From NCBI RefSeq assembly GCF_000012385.1, contig NC_007940.1:62001-126000 (forward strand): DNA of 64,000 nt, read 5' to 3'. The notes beneath the pieces are model-generated. The model searched no databases. It was not told where the DNA came from and saw only the letters and a list, made by a program, of their open reading frames with translations. Source of the stretch: Rickettsia bellii RML369-C (lineage in GTDB: Bacteria; Pseudomonadota; Alphaproteobacteria; Rickettsiales; Rickettsiaceae). Position 1 is the first letter of the stretch. Each line of letters begins with the position of its first letter. Positions 40,893-52,557 of this stretch are shown piece after piece. The position numbers and the translations under genes were made by a program.

Positions 40893-41333
40893 ATGCAAGT
40901 AATAAAAGCTTTAGAACAGGTTTTAGCAGATAGCTACGCCTTATATTTCAAAACACAAAATTATCATTGGAATATTGAAGGAGCTGAATTTAGAAGCCTG
41001 CATTTATTATTCGAAGGGCAATATGAAGATTTGGCAGAAAGTCTAGATGAGCTAGCTGAACGAATAAGAACTTTAGATGCTAAAGTTCCGACATTATCAA
41101 ATTTGATAAAACTAGCATCTATAAGTGAGCCAAACCCTAATGCTTCTGCAAATGAAATGCTAAAAAGCCTTGTAAAAGATCAAGATATTATAATAGATAC
41201 TTTATATAAAGGTTTAAAAATCGCACAAGCAGAAGGTGATGAGGGAACCGCCGATATGATCATTGGACGGATTAAAGTGCACGAGAAAAATAGGTGGATG
41301 CTGAAAAGTTCTCTGTGTCATCCTGCGACTTGA
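40893..41333 (+). CDS. dps: Dps-family DNA-protecting ferritin
   Basis: A 146-residue ferritin-like protein. The ferroxidase signature is seen in NYHWNIEGAEFRSLHLLFEG and QYEDLAESLDELAERIRTLD, with the His and acidic residues that bind iron between subunits. Dps forms dodecamers that store iron and limit peroxide damage. The last five residues and the stop (CHPAT, then TGA) are encoded by the start of a palindromic repeat at 41317, so the natural end has been replaced or trimmed. Confidence 0.9.
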   Translation: MQVIKALEQVLADSYALYFKTQNYHWNIEGAEFRSLHLLFEGQYEDLAESLDELAERIRTLDAKVPTLSNLIKLASISEPNPNASANEMLKSLVKDQDIIIDTLYKGLKIAQAEGDEGTADMIIGRIKVHEKNRWMLKSSLCHPAT

Positions 41334-41393
41334 TCGCGGGATCTTGTATCACAGACCGTATCCTGAGATCCTGCGATCAAGTTGCGGGATGAC
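41317..41393. repeat. RPE-like palindrome overlapping the dps stop
   Basis: The arms GTCATCCTGCGACTTGATCG and GATCAAGTTGCGGGATGAC are inverted. The element provides the end of dps and fills the gap before lpdA. Confidence 0.8.
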
Positions 41394-41422
41394 AATAAAC
41401 CAACCAACGAAATAAAAATAAA

Positions 41423-42802
41423 ATGGAACAGTATGATATAGCCGTGATAGGTGGTGGACCTGGCGGATATGTTGCTGCAATTAGAGCAGCACAATTAAAG
41501 AAAAAAGTTGTATTAATAGAGAAAGAGCATTTGGGTGGAGTGTGCCTTAATTGGGGATGTATTCCGACGAAATCCTTGCTTAAATCTGCTGAAGTGTTTG
41601 AGTATATAAAACACGCTAAAGATTATGGCGTTGATGTTGGTTCTGCTAAAATTGATATTAAGAAGATAGTTGAGCGTTCTAGAGAAATTTCAAATAAGCT
41701 AGCTGGCGGTGTTAAGATGCTGCTTAAGAAAAATAAAGTTACTGTTATAGATGGAGTAGCAAAGCTTGAAGCAAATAAGGTAATAAATATTAATGATAAC
41801 CTTAAAATAAAAGCAGATAATATTATTATTGCTACCGGAGCAAGAGCTAGAGTTTTAAAAGGATTTGAGCCAGATGGTAAACAAATTTGGACTTCAAAGG
41901 AAGCTATGATACCGCAGCATGTGCCGAAATCTATGATTATAGTAGGTTCAGGTGCAATTGGTATAGAATTCGCCTCATTTTATAATGCTATTGGGGTGGA
42001 TGTTACAGTAATTGAAGCTCATAGCAAAATATTACCGGTGGAAGATATAGAGATTTCAAACCTTGCTCATAAAAGTTTTGAGAAGAAAGGCATAAAAATT
42101 ATTACAAATGCTAAGCTAATTAAGCAAACAAAATTAAAAGATGGTTTAGAAATCGAACTAGAGCTAGCTGGTAAAACACAAAAATTACAAGCTGAAATTC
42201 TGCTTATGGCAGTAGGTATTGTAGCAAATACTGAAAATTTAAGGCTTGAGAAAACAAAAGTTAAAGTAGAAAACGGCTATATAGTTACTAACGGCTTAAT
42301 GCAAACAGCAGAATCAGGGATTTACGCAATAGGTGACGTAGCAGGTGCACCTTGTTTAGCACATAAAGCAAGCCATGAGGGCATTATTGCAGCGGAAAAC
42401 ATTGCAGGCTTAAAGCCTCATGCTATCAATAAGCACAATATCCCTGGCTGCACTTATTCTTCACCGCAAATAGCAAGTGTTGGTTTGACGGAAGAAGCTG
42501 CAAAAGCATTAGGTCATGAACTAAGAATCGGTAGGTTTCCTTTTATGGCGAATGGTAAAGCCCTAGTTGGCGGTGACGCTGAAGGATTGATCAAAACTAT
42601 ATTTGATGCTAAGACCGGTGAGTTACTTGGGGCACATATGATAGGTTCGGAAGTTACCGAATTAATACAAGGATATGTAGTTTCAAAGAATTTAGAGGGA
42701 ACAGAGCTAGATTTAATTAATACCATATTCCCGCATCCGACTTTATCGGAAATGATGCACGAGTCGGTCCTAGCTGCTTACGATAGGGCTATTCACATAT
42801 AA
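41423..42802 (+). CDS. lpdA: Dihydrolipoyl dehydrogenase (E3)
   Basis: A 459-residue flavoenzyme that reoxidises dihydrolipoamide in the pyruvate and 2-oxoglutarate dehydrogenase complexes. The FAD-binding [16 protein letters not shown] is near the N-terminus, the redox disulfide lies in [16 protein letters not shown], the NAD-binding [13 protein letters not shown] follows, and the catalytic His-Glu pair sits in FPHPTLSE near the C-terminus. It is complete. Rickettsia have two E3 genes, and which complex this one serves cannot be told. Confidence 0.95.
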
Positions 42803-42812
42803 AATTAGGAAA

Positions 42813-43382
42813 ATGAATAAAGATATTTTAACTCAGAATTATGCAGTTGCGTTATTTGATAATGCTAAATCTGATAATACTCAAGATAAGATACTTGAAG
42901 AAGTTAATCTAGTGACTAGCATTATTGAAGATAATATAGAGGTTAAAGAGCTGTTATCTTCACCTATAGTAAATAAAGTTGATAAAATTGGCGTGATTAA
43001 TTCGCTGGTAAAAAATATTAAAATCAGCAAAATAATGCAAAATTTCTTATTATTGTTGATAAAAAATTCCCGTACTTCTATCTTAGCAGATATAGCAAAC
43101 ACATATAGTAAATTATTATATGAAAGCAAGAATATTAAAATAGTGCAGGTAATTTCTGCAAATAAATTAAAGCCTACTGAACAAGAATGGGTTAAAACAA
43201 ATATCGAAAAAGAGCTAAAACAAGAAACAAAAATAAATTTTGAAATAGACCCTACCATTATGGGAGGGATCGTAATTAAATATGATAGTATCCTGCAAGA
43301 TTATTCGATAAAAGGTAGTTTGGATAAGATAGCTAAGGCTTTGCAGAGTGTTAATGTTTTTGATTGTCATCCCGTGGCTTGA
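42813..43382 (+). CDS. atpH: ATP synthase F1 delta subunit, repeat-encoded end
   Basis: A 189-residue delta subunit (OSCP) that holds the F1 head to the peripheral stalk. The N-terminal helical domain begins [13 protein letters not shown]. The C-terminal domain has the conserved [19 protein letters not shown]. The last five residues, CHPVA, and the stop are read from a palindromic repeat at 43366. First gene of the atpHAGDC operon, 10 bp after lpdA. Confidence 0.92.
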
Positions 43383-43442
43383 CCACGGGATGACATCGAA
43401 AGTGCTTTTCGATCAACGCAGGCAATGCCGCCACAGGATGAC
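43366..43442. repeat. Palindromic repeat overlapping the atpH stop
   Basis: GTCATCCCGTGGCTTGACCA, then CGGGATGAC, is a compact palindrome. It is followed by GATCAACGCAGGCAATGCCG and CCACAGGATGAC, the right part of the composite type. It separates atpH from atpA. Confidence 0.75.
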
Positions 43443-43471
43443 AATGGAATAATTAAAAAAACTTAAACCAT

Positions 43472-45011
43472 ATGAAATTAAAACCTATTGAAGTAGCTGA
43501 CATATTACAAAAAGAGATAGCAAATATTAATTGTTTAAGCGAGCTTGAAGAAGTAGGGCAGGTAATAAATGTTGGTGATGGTATAGCAAAAATTTATGGT
43601 CTTGCAAATGTGCAATCTGGTGAAGTAGTAGAATTTGAATCAGGTGTTAAAGGACTCGTTCTAAATTTAGAGAATGATAGTGTTGGTGCTGTGATTATGG
43701 GGGATGATAATCAGGTACAGCAAGGTGATAAGGTTAAAAGAACCAAAGAGGTGCTAGAAGTACTGGTAGGAACTGCTTTGCTTGGTAGAGTCGTTGATGC
43801 ACTCGGTAACCCTATTGATGGCAAAGGTGATATTAAGAGCAAAGAATATCGCCATATTGAAATGAAAGCTCCTGGTATAATCGATAGAGCTAGTGTTAGT
43901 GAGCCTGTGCAAACCGGTATAAAGGCTATTGATTCATTAATTCCGATAGGAAGAGGACAGAGAGAATTAATAATAGGCGATAGACAAACCGGCAAAACAG
44001 CAATAGCTATCGATACTATTATTAACCAAAAGCAAGCTCATTCGCTAAATGATGAAAAAGATAAAATTTATTGTATTTATGTAGCAATAGGGCAAAAAAG
44101 ATCAAGCGTTGCCCAAATAGTAAAAAAGCTGGAAGATGCTGGGGGCAATGGATTATACAATCATTGTTTCGGCTACTGCATCGGAAGCTGCTGTATTACA
44201 ATTTGTTGCTCCTTATGCCGCATGTAGTATGGGTGAGTATTTCCGTGATAACGGCAAGCATGCACTTATTATTTATGATGATTTAAGTAAACATGCTGTC
44301 GCATATAGACAAATTTCATTGTTACTTAGAAGACCGCCCGGACGTGAAGCATATCCCGGTGACGTATTTTACTTGCATTCAAGATTACTTGAGTGTGCTG
44401 CTAAAATGTCAGAGGAGAAAGGCGGCGGTTCACTTACGGCACTTCCTATAATCGAAACCCAAGCAGGTGACGTATCTGCTTATATTCCAACAAACGTTAT
44501 TTCTATTACTGACGGTCAAATTTTCTTAGAAAGCGAGCTGTTTTATAAAGGTATAAGACCGGCTGTTAATGTCGGGATTTCAGTAAGCCGTGTTGGTTCT
44601 GCTGCACAAATAAAAGCTATGAAGCAGGTTGCAGGCTCGATAAAGCTTGAACTAGCCCAATTTAGAGAGCTTGAATCTTTTTTACAATTTGGTTCAGACT
44701 TAGATTCTGCTACTAAAGCACAAATCGAACATGGTAAAAGGCTTGTTGAGATATTAAAACAAGCACAATATCATCCTTTTTCAGTCGAAGAGCAGATAAT
44801 AAGTATTTATGCTGGAACTAAAAAATATTTAATTAATATACCTGTAGAGAGAATTAAGGAATTTGAAGAAAAAATGCTTAGTGAGATAAAGCAAAATCAA
44901 AAAGATATTTTAGAGTCAATAAAAAGTGAGAAGCGTATCACTGAAGAAAATGAACAGAAATTAAAAACATTTTTAGAGAATTTCGTTAAGGACTTTGTCA
45001 AGATTGATTAG
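43472..45011 (+). pseudogene. atpA: ATP synthase F1 alpha subunit, interrupted by a one-base frameshift as given
   Basis: Two overlapping frames, 43472-44227 and 44136-45011, together encode a full alpha subunit of about 512 residues. The first part has the Walker A GDRQTGKT and reaches [15 protein letters not shown], then goes out of frame. The other frame resumes with [20 protein letters not shown] and includes the [15 protein letters not shown] and [17 protein letters not shown] segments and a normal C-terminus. Removing one G from the GGGGG run at 44141-44145 joins them. As the gene is essential, a sequencing or assembly error, or slippage at the run, is more likely than true loss. Confidence 0.9.
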
Positions 45012-45018
45012 AGTTGTT

Positions 45019-45160
45019 GTCATTCCGTGGCTTGTCCACGGGATGGCATTGCCCGCATGGATCATTCTCCCCCTGTCATCCCGTGATTTATTCACGGGAT
45101 CCAGAAAAGCATCTTACGATTAGTATATTACTAGATTCCGTGGTCAAGCCACGGAATGAC
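45019..45160. repeat. Composite palindromic element between atpA and atpG
   Basis: A short arm GTCATTCCGTGGCTTGTCC, then CATTGCCCGCATGGATCATT, precedes an element at 45074-45160 that begins GTCATCCCGTGATTTATTC and ends TGGTCAAGCCACGGAATGAC. It has the same internal junction (CCCCCT before GTCATCCCG) as other composites. Small reading frames across it are repeat sequence, not genes. Confidence 0.75.
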
Positions 45161-45173
45161 AATAAGGATTTAT

Positions 45174-46040
45174 ATGTCAAATTTAAAACAGCTAAGAACT
45201 AGAATAAAAAGCGTTAAATCTACACAAAAGATTACCAAGGCAATGCAATTAGTTTCGGCTTCTAAATTGACAAAAATAAAAAATCAAATAGCTCATTCAA
45301 ATTTTTATGTTGAAGCTATTAGTAAAATGATGTCTACTGTATTATCCGCTGATATTTATGACTTTCCTATAGAAGCACAAAAATTTTTTAATACAGAGAC
45401 CAACAAAGCAAACTTGCTAATAGTTATGACATCTGAGCGTGGCTTATGCGGAACGTTTAATTATATGATAATTAAACAAGTAAAAAGTGATGTTGAGACT
45501 TTAAAAAGTAAAGGTGAGAAAATCAAGCTCATTATTATTGGGAAAAAAGGTTATGAGGCATTAAAAAAGCCTTATGAAAGTTATATTGATAGTTATTTTG
45601 AGTTGCCAAAAAATCATGATGAAAATCTGATGTTGCAAATAAAACAAAAGATTATGGCACTAGTAGCAAATTTAGAAGTAAGTAATTGCACTATTTATTT
45701 CAATAGATTTAAAAATGCCATGACTCAAAGCATGACAAAGCAGCAAATCTTACCGATAGAAAAATATCATGATGATTCAAAGATAGAGGAAGCTAACTAT
45801 GAATATGAGGGAGAGAATTTAATTCAAAATCTAATTAATTTATATGTTAATTCTCAAATAAATTATGCTCTACTACAAAATAGAGCAAGTGAAGAAGGAT
45901 CAAGAATGACTGCTATGGAAAATGCCACAAATAACGCTCATGATATAATTAATAAGCTAGTGTTAAAATTAAATAGATCAAGACAAGCAATTATTACTAC
46001 GGAGTTGATAGAGATCATCGCAGGTTCGGAGGCTGTGTGA
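45174..46040 (+). CDS. atpG: ATP synthase F1 gamma subunit
   Basis: A 288-residue rotor shaft subunit. The N-terminal helix LKQLRTRIKSVKSTQKITKA-type motif, the central MTSERGLCGTFN segment and the C-terminal ASEEGSRMTAMENATNNAHDI helix are diagnostic. The ATG at 45174 gives the usual N-terminus; an in-frame upstream start would read into repeat sequence. Third gene of the atp operon. Confidence 0.95.
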   Translation: MSNLKQLRTRIKSVKSTQKITKAMQLVSASKLTKIKNQIAHSNFYVEAISKMMSTVLSADIYDFPIEAQKFFNTETNKANLLIVMTSERGLCGTFNYMIIKQVKSDVETLKSKGEKIKLIIIGKKGYEALKKPYESYIDSYFELPKNHDENLMLQIKQKIMALVANLEVSNCTIYFNRFKNAMTQSMTKQQILPIEKYHDDSKIEEANYEYEGENLIQNLINLYVNSQINYALLQNRASEEGSRMTAMENATNNAHDIINKLVLKLNRSRQAIITTELIEIIAGSEAV

Positions 46041-46054
46041 CTCGATGAACTTTT

Positions 46055-47636
<1,582 letters not shown>

Positions 47637-47665
47637 ATTGTCATCCTGCACAAAGTATTTTCGGT

Positions 47666-47775
47666 GTCATCCCGTGGCTTGACCACGGGATCCAGAAAAT
47701 AATAAAAAATACAGCTATAAAAAGCTCGATTTCTCTCGCTTTATGCTGGATCCCGTGGTCAAGCCACGGGATGAC
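47666..47775. repeat. RPE-like palindrome between atpD and atpC
   Basis: Arms GTCATCCCGTGGCTTGACCA and TGGTCAAGCCACGGGATGAC are perfect inverted copies. The core has AAAAGCTCGATTTCTCTCGC. It may act as a transcript-processing hairpin. Confidence 0.85.
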
Positions 47776-47819
47776 AGGAAACAAAGTTCAGTCATAATAA
47801 CGAAAAATTATATTATCAT

Positions 47820-48146
47820 ATGAGCGAAACAATTAACGTTAAAATTATTACGCCTTTAAATATCGTTTTTGAAGAGCAGGCTAAAATGATAACACTTCCG
47901 GGTGAAGAGGGTGAGTTTGGTGTATTGCAGGGTCATGCTCCAATGATTGTTAGCCTAAAAGCCGGTTTATTAAAAGTTTACATAGATGATATGCACAAGC
48001 CGAAAATTACTTATCTTATTGCTAATGGTGTAACCGAAGTAACAGGAAGTTATATTAACATAGCTACAGAAACAGCTATTAACATTACCGATTTAAGTGA
48101 AGCGGAAATAGAAAATAAACTCACTGCTCTTCAAAAATCTATATAA
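47820..48146 (+). CDS. atpC: ATP synthase F1 epsilon subunit
   Basis: A 108-residue protein that matches the N-terminal beta-sandwich of epsilon ([37 protein letters not shown]). The C-terminal helical domain is short compared with E. coli (about 138 residues), leaving only [15 protein letters not shown]. Short epsilon subunits are common in alphaproteobacteria. Last gene of the operon. Confidence 0.93.
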   Translation: MSETINVKIITPLNIVFEEQAKMITLPGEEGEFGVLQGHAPMIVSLKAGLLKVYIDDMHKPKITYLIANGVTEVTGSYINIATETAINITDLSEAEIENKLTALQKSI

Positions 48147-48215
48147 ATATCTCCTACATCGGCATTAATTTGTTTTAAAAATCTACGTTTTAGGATAAGG
48201 TTATAGGTATAAGCT

Positions 48216-48462
48216 GTCATCTAGCTACCTTGATTGCAGGATCTTAGAATGTAGCCTGTGATTCAGACCCTGTAGTCAAGTCACGGGGGGCGTTGTTGTG
48301 TAGATCGGTTTTACCCTGTCATCCCGTGATTTATTCACGGGATCCAGTTAAAAATACTAATAAAATTAGTATTTTTTATTATTTTCTGGATCTAGTTTTC
48401 AAGCCACGGTATGACACCGAGGACGTTTTTTGATCTACGCAACAACGCCTCCACGGGGTGAC
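48216..48462. repeat. Nested palindromic elements between atpC and acnA
   Basis: This 344 bp gap has no gene. A degenerate GTCATCTAGC piece comes first. Outer arms GGGCGTTGTTGTGTAGATCG (48288 on) and TGATCTACGCAACAACGCC then surround an inner RPE at 48318-48415 with GTCATCCCGTGATTTATTC and CAAGCCACGGTATGAC. The inner core holds AAATACTAATAAAATTAGTA, itself a hairpin. Confidence 0.8.
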
Positions 48463-48490
48463 ATCATAACGAATATCAAACGAGGAAAAT

Positions 48491-51148
48491 ATGCAAAAGA
48501 TGCATAATTCAGAATATCTTAAAGAATTATCAGTTAATAATATCTCATATAAAATTTACGACATAAATAAAGCTGCAAGCGATATCGATTTGCCTTTAAA
48601 AAAACTGCCCTATAGTTTGAGAGTATTGTTTGAGAATGTGCTACGTACCGGTTCAAAACAAAACTTAATGGTATTCAAAGAATGGCTAAAAAATAAAAAA
48701 TCCGATGCGGAAATAGATTTTATGCCGGCAAGGGTTTTGATGCAGGATTTTACAGGTGTGCCGGCTATAGTTGATCTTGCTGCTATGCGTGATGCGATGA
48801 AGAAGATAGGCGGTGATCCGCTAAAAATCAATCCACTTATTCCTGTTGATTTAGTCATAGATCACTCAGTTAGTGTTGATTCTTATGCATCCGGTAGCTC
48901 ATTTGATAAAAATGTAGCAATGGAAATGAGACGCAATATAGAGCGTTATCAGTTTCTGAAGTGGGGACAGCAAGCATTTAATAATTTCAAGGTAGTGCCG
49001 CCGGGTACTGGTATTTGCCATCAGGTAAATTTAGAGTATTTGGCAAAAGTCGTATGGCATAGTAATGGTGTAGCTTATCCTGATAGTTTAGTTGGTACAG
49101 ATAGCCATACAACCATGGTGAATGGGTTATCGGTACTTGGTTGGGGTGTTGGCGGGATCGAGGCAGAGGCTGCAATGCTTGGACAGCCGCTTACTATGAT
49201 TCTGCCGGAAGTAATCGGCGTAAAGCTAACAGGTAAGTTAACAGGTACTGCTACTGCCACCGATTTAGTCTTAAAGATTACTGAAATGCTCCGAAAGAAA
49301 AAAGTAGTAGGTAAGTTTGTTGAGTTTTATGGCGAAGGGCTTAAAGCTATGACAATTGCCGATCGTGCTACCATTTCTAATATGGCACCTGAATATGGTG
49401 CTACTTGTGGTTTTTTCCCGATTGATCAGGAAACTATCAAATATTTAGAGCTGACAGGTAGAGATAAAGAGCAGATCAAGCTAGTAGAAGAATATGCCAA
49501 AGCTCAAGATTTATGGTGCAATTTTGACGATGCAGCAGAATATACTGATATTTTAGAGTTGGATTTATCTGAAGTGACAAGTTCGCTAGCAGGTCCAAGA
49601 CGTCCGCAAGATCGGGTAAATTTAGGTGATGTATCAAGTGGTTTTAAGAAAGAGTTGTCGACTTTTTCTTCCAATAATATAAGTATTGATACAAAACATG
49701 CTGTAGCAAATCAGAATTACGAAATTGGCAATGGTGATGTGGTGATTGCAGCGATTACTAGCTGTACTAATACCTCTAACCCTTCTGTGATGATTGGGGC
49801 AGCTTTGCTTGCTAAAAAAGCGATAGAGCAGGGATTAAAGGTTAAGCCTTGGGTTAAAACCTCACTTGCTCCTGGCTCAAAAGTTGTAACGGAATATTTA
49901 AAAAGCAGCGGGCTTAATCAATATTTAGATCAATTAGGATTTAATTTGGTCGGTTATGGCTGCACTACCTGTATTGGTAATTCAGGACCTTTAAATCCAG
50001 AAATAGAAGAGACTATCAATAAAAACGGCTTAGTCGTTGCTTCTGTTTTATCAGGCAATAGAAATTTCGAAGGGCGAATTAATCCGCTTACTAAAGCTAG
50101 CTACCTTGCTTCACCTATTCTAGTCGTAGCATATGCTCTTAGCGGTAGCCTTAATATTGATCTAACAAATCACCCATTAGGAAAAAATGATAAAGGCAGA
50201 GATGTTTATTTAAAGGATATTTGGCCAAGTAAAGAAGAGATAGATAAGGTCATTGCAAATTCTATTAATTCATCTATGTTTGTAGAAAAATATTCCGATA
50301 TATTTAGCGGAACAAAAGAATGGCAAAGTTTAGAGGTAACTAGTAGCTCTAATTATGCTTGGGATAAAAGCAGTACTTATATTAACAATCCGCCTTATTT
50401 TGAAAATATAGGCAGTAAAAATAGTATAAAAGATATTAAATCTGCACGAATTTTAGCAATTTTTGGTGATTCTATTACTACTGATCATATTTCACCGGCA
50501 GGAAGTATAAGTAAAACTAGTCCTGCTGCTAAATATTTAACGGATCATCAAATATCGCCTATTGATTTTAATTCTTACGGGTCACGCAGAGGAAACCATG
50601 AAGTGATGATGCGTGGCACATTTGCCAATATTCGCATAAAAAATGAAATGTGCAAAGGAGTAGAGGGTGGTTTTACTATAAACCAGCTAAAAAATATGCA
50701 GCAGACTATTTATGATGCAGCAATGGATTATAAAGCAAATGGTGTATCTGCGGTAATTTTTGCCGGCAAAGAATATGGTAGTGGTTCATCAAGAGACTGG
50801 GCAGCAAAAGGTCCGCAGTTGCTTGGTGTTAAAGCTGTTATTGCTGAAAGTTTCGAGCGAATACATCGTTCAAATTTGGTCGGTATGGGAGTATTACCGC
50901 TAATTTTTACAAATAATATGACTCGTTTTGATTTAAAATTAGATGGATCAGAATCTATTGATATTATAGGTTTAAATGAACATATAAAACCTTATAATTC
51001 GGTTAAATGTATTATAAAAAAACAGAATGGCGAAATGCAAACTATCGATTTAATATTGCAAATATTTACAGATAATGAGATAAATTATATAAAGCATGGT
51101 AGTATTATGCATTTTGTGGTAGAGAATTTGAAAAATAATCATATATAA
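48491..51148 (+). CDS. acnA: Aconitate hydratase A
   Basis: An 885-residue TCA-cycle enzyme that isomerises citrate to isocitrate using a 4Fe-4S cluster. Cluster cysteines are in SCTNTSNP and GCTTCIGNSGP. Other marks are VPPGTGICHQVNLEYLA, LVGTDSHTTMVNGL, and the C-terminal swivel domain GKEYGSGSSRDWAAKG. The GAGG at 48482-48485 supports the first ATG rather than that at 48500. Complete. Confidence 0.97.
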   Translation: MQKMHNSEYLKELSVNNISYKIYDINKAASDIDLPLKKLPYSLRVLFENVLRTGSKQNLMVFKEWLKNKKSDAEIDFMPARVLMQDFTGVPAIVDLAAMRDAMKKIGGDPLKINPLIPVDLVIDHSVSVDSYASGSSFDKNVAMEMRRNIERYQFLKWGQQAFNNFKVVPPGTGICHQVNLEYLAKVVWHSNGVAYPDSLVGTDSHTTMVNGLSVLGWGVGGIEAEAAMLGQPLTMILPEVIGVKLTGKLTGTATATDLVLKITEMLRKKKVVGKFVEFYGEGLKAMTIADRATISNMAPEYGATCGFFPIDQETIKYLELTGRDKEQIKLVEEYAKAQDLWCNFDDAAEYTDILELDLSEVTSSLAGPRRPQDRVNLGDVSSGFKKELSTFSSNNISIDTKHAVANQNYEIGNGDVVIAAITSCTNTSNPSVMIGAALLAKKAIEQGLKVKPWVKTSLAPGSKVVTEYLKSSGLNQYLDQLGFNLVGYGCTTCIGNSGPLNPEIEETINKNGLVVASVLSGNRNFEGRINPLTKASYLASPILVVAYALSGSLNIDLTNHPLGKNDKGRDVYLKDIWPSKEEIDKVIANSINSSMFVEKYSDIFSGTKEWQSLEVTSSSNYAWDKSSTYINNPPYFENIGSKNSIKDIKSARILAIFGDSITTDHISPAGSISKTSPAAKYLTDHQISPIDFNSYGSRRGNHEVMMRGTFANIRIKNEMCKGVEGGFTINQLKNMQQTIYDAAMDYKANGVSAVIFAGKEYGSGSSRDWAAKGPQLLGVKAVIAESFERIHRSNLVGMGVLPLIFTNNMTRFDLKLDGSESIDIIGLNEHIKPYNSVKCIIKKQNGEMQTIDLILQIFTDNEINYIKHGSIMHFVVENLKNNHI

Positions 51149-51174
51149 GGTTTAAAAAAATATAAACGATTAAT

Positions 51175-52014
51175 ATGCAAAGATATTTAGACCCAACAAA
51201 TGATGTAGCATTTAAAAAGTTGTTTACAGATAAAGCAAGGTTGATAAGTTTTCTCAATAATATTATGAGGTTGCCAGAAGAGTTAAGAATTATTGACCTT
51301 AAATATATCTCAAATGAACAAGTGCCGGATTTAGGACAGAATAAAAGAAGTATTGTTGACGTTAAAGTAACAGATAATTCCGGCAATATTTATATTGTTG
51401 AGATGCAAAACGGCTATGCCGATGCTTTTTTAGCAAGGGTACAATTTTATGGTTGTGTAGCGTTTTCTTCACAATTAAAAAGGGGAAAAGAATATGCTGA
51501 TCTTGCCCCTGTAGTAATGGTAATAATTACTTCCGGATTTCAGGCATTGCCTGAAGAAAAAGAGTGTATTAGTTATCATCAAACTATTAATGTTGGTAAC
51601 GGTAAGAATCAACTTAAATGCTTATCATATGTATTTGTGGAACTTGATAAGTTCACAAAAGAAGCGAACGAGCTTGAGACGATAGAAGATGATTGGTTAT
51701 ATATGATGGCTAAGTTCGATAAAGCAAAGGAGCCACCGAAGCACACTCAGGATGAGGTAGTATTGTCAGCCTATAAGACTATTGAGCAATTTAATTGGAG
51801 TGAAGCAGAATATGATAATTATATTAAAGCGATGCTTGCTGCTCAAACAGAGGAATTAAACCAAAAAAGTAAATTTAAAGAGGGTAAAGCGGAAAGAAGT
51901 ATAGAAATGGCAAAAGAAATGTTACAAGATAATGAGCCTATAGAAAAAATCATTAAATATACTAAGCTTTCAAAAGAAGAAATAGAAAAGTTGAAATTAG
52001 AAATAGAGAAATAA
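51175..52014 (+). CDS. Rpn/PDDEXK family nuclease (second type)
   Basis: A 279-residue intact protein of a second PD-(D/E)XK transposase-like family. It begins [16 protein letters not shown], has the active-site region [20 protein letters not shown] and [16 protein letters not shown], and ends with the [20 protein letters not shown] tail found in many rickettsial copies. It differs strongly from the Rpn pair at 2917 and 13001. Such proteins are probably DNA endonucleases and behave as mobile or selfish genes. It lies 26 bp after acnA. Confidence 0.85.
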
Positions 52015-52025
52015 AAGGTAGAAAT

Positions 52026-52382
52026 ATGGATAAACAACTTAAGGAATATACCGAAAGCGGTAAGAAAAATTTAATTGTAGTATATATATTATATTTATGC
52101 GGAATAGTAGCACCGATATTGCCTTTAATAGGTGTGTTTTTTGCATATCTCAACAAGGATAAAGGCAATAATTTTGCCACTAGCCATTATATATTCTTAT
52201 TCCGTACTTTCTGTCTTAGTGTTCTCGGATGGATCGTGTGTTTTATATTTACGTTTATTGTTATTGGCGTAGTGTTATATTTTATTTTAGCTGTTTGGTA
52301 TATATTGCGTGTTGCTATTGGCTTTAAATATATGATAGAAGATCAGGCATATCCAAATCCTATGACTTACTGGATAAAATAA
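52026..52382 (+). CDS. Small membrane protein, DUF4870-like
   Basis: A 118-residue protein with three hydrophobic segments (IVVYILYLCGIVAPILPLIG, FCLSVLGWIVCFIFTFIVIG, and a following VLYFILAVWYILRVA). The pattern with NFATSHYIFLFRTF after the first helix pair fits the DUF4870 / TMEM-like small membrane family. The function is unknown. It follows the Rpn gene by 11 bp, with a GGTAG site. Confidence 0.65.
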   Translation: MDKQLKEYTESGKKNLIVVYILYLCGIVAPILPLIGVFFAYLNKDKGNNFATSHYIFLFRTFCLSVLGWIVCFIFTFIVIGVVLYFILAVWYILRVAIGFKYMIEDQAYPNPMTYWIK

Positions 52383-52557
52383 TTGTAGCGGTATTGCAAC
52401 AATTTATGAAATGAATATCTCAGTAAAATTTACTAAAAAGTGGTGATTTAAAAAATTTATAATTTCAAATCAAGTGAAGAACCGCTTCAAACTTGATTTG
52501 TACAATTTTAAAACAATAAGAAATTACCTAAGTAATTTCTTATTGAAGAGAATAAGA

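Noticed and set aside
43472..45011. Two separate alpha-like ATPase genes
   Set aside because: The pieces complement each other exactly at a G run and make one normal-length alpha subunit.
45014..45202. Reading frame of 62 codons between atpA and atpG
   Set aside because: It translates a composite repeat and runs into atpG in another frame.
52474..52557. Longer N-terminus for NuoG
   Set aside because: The ferredoxin domain starts at IKLTIDGQE, and the upstream residues are low-complexity spacer.
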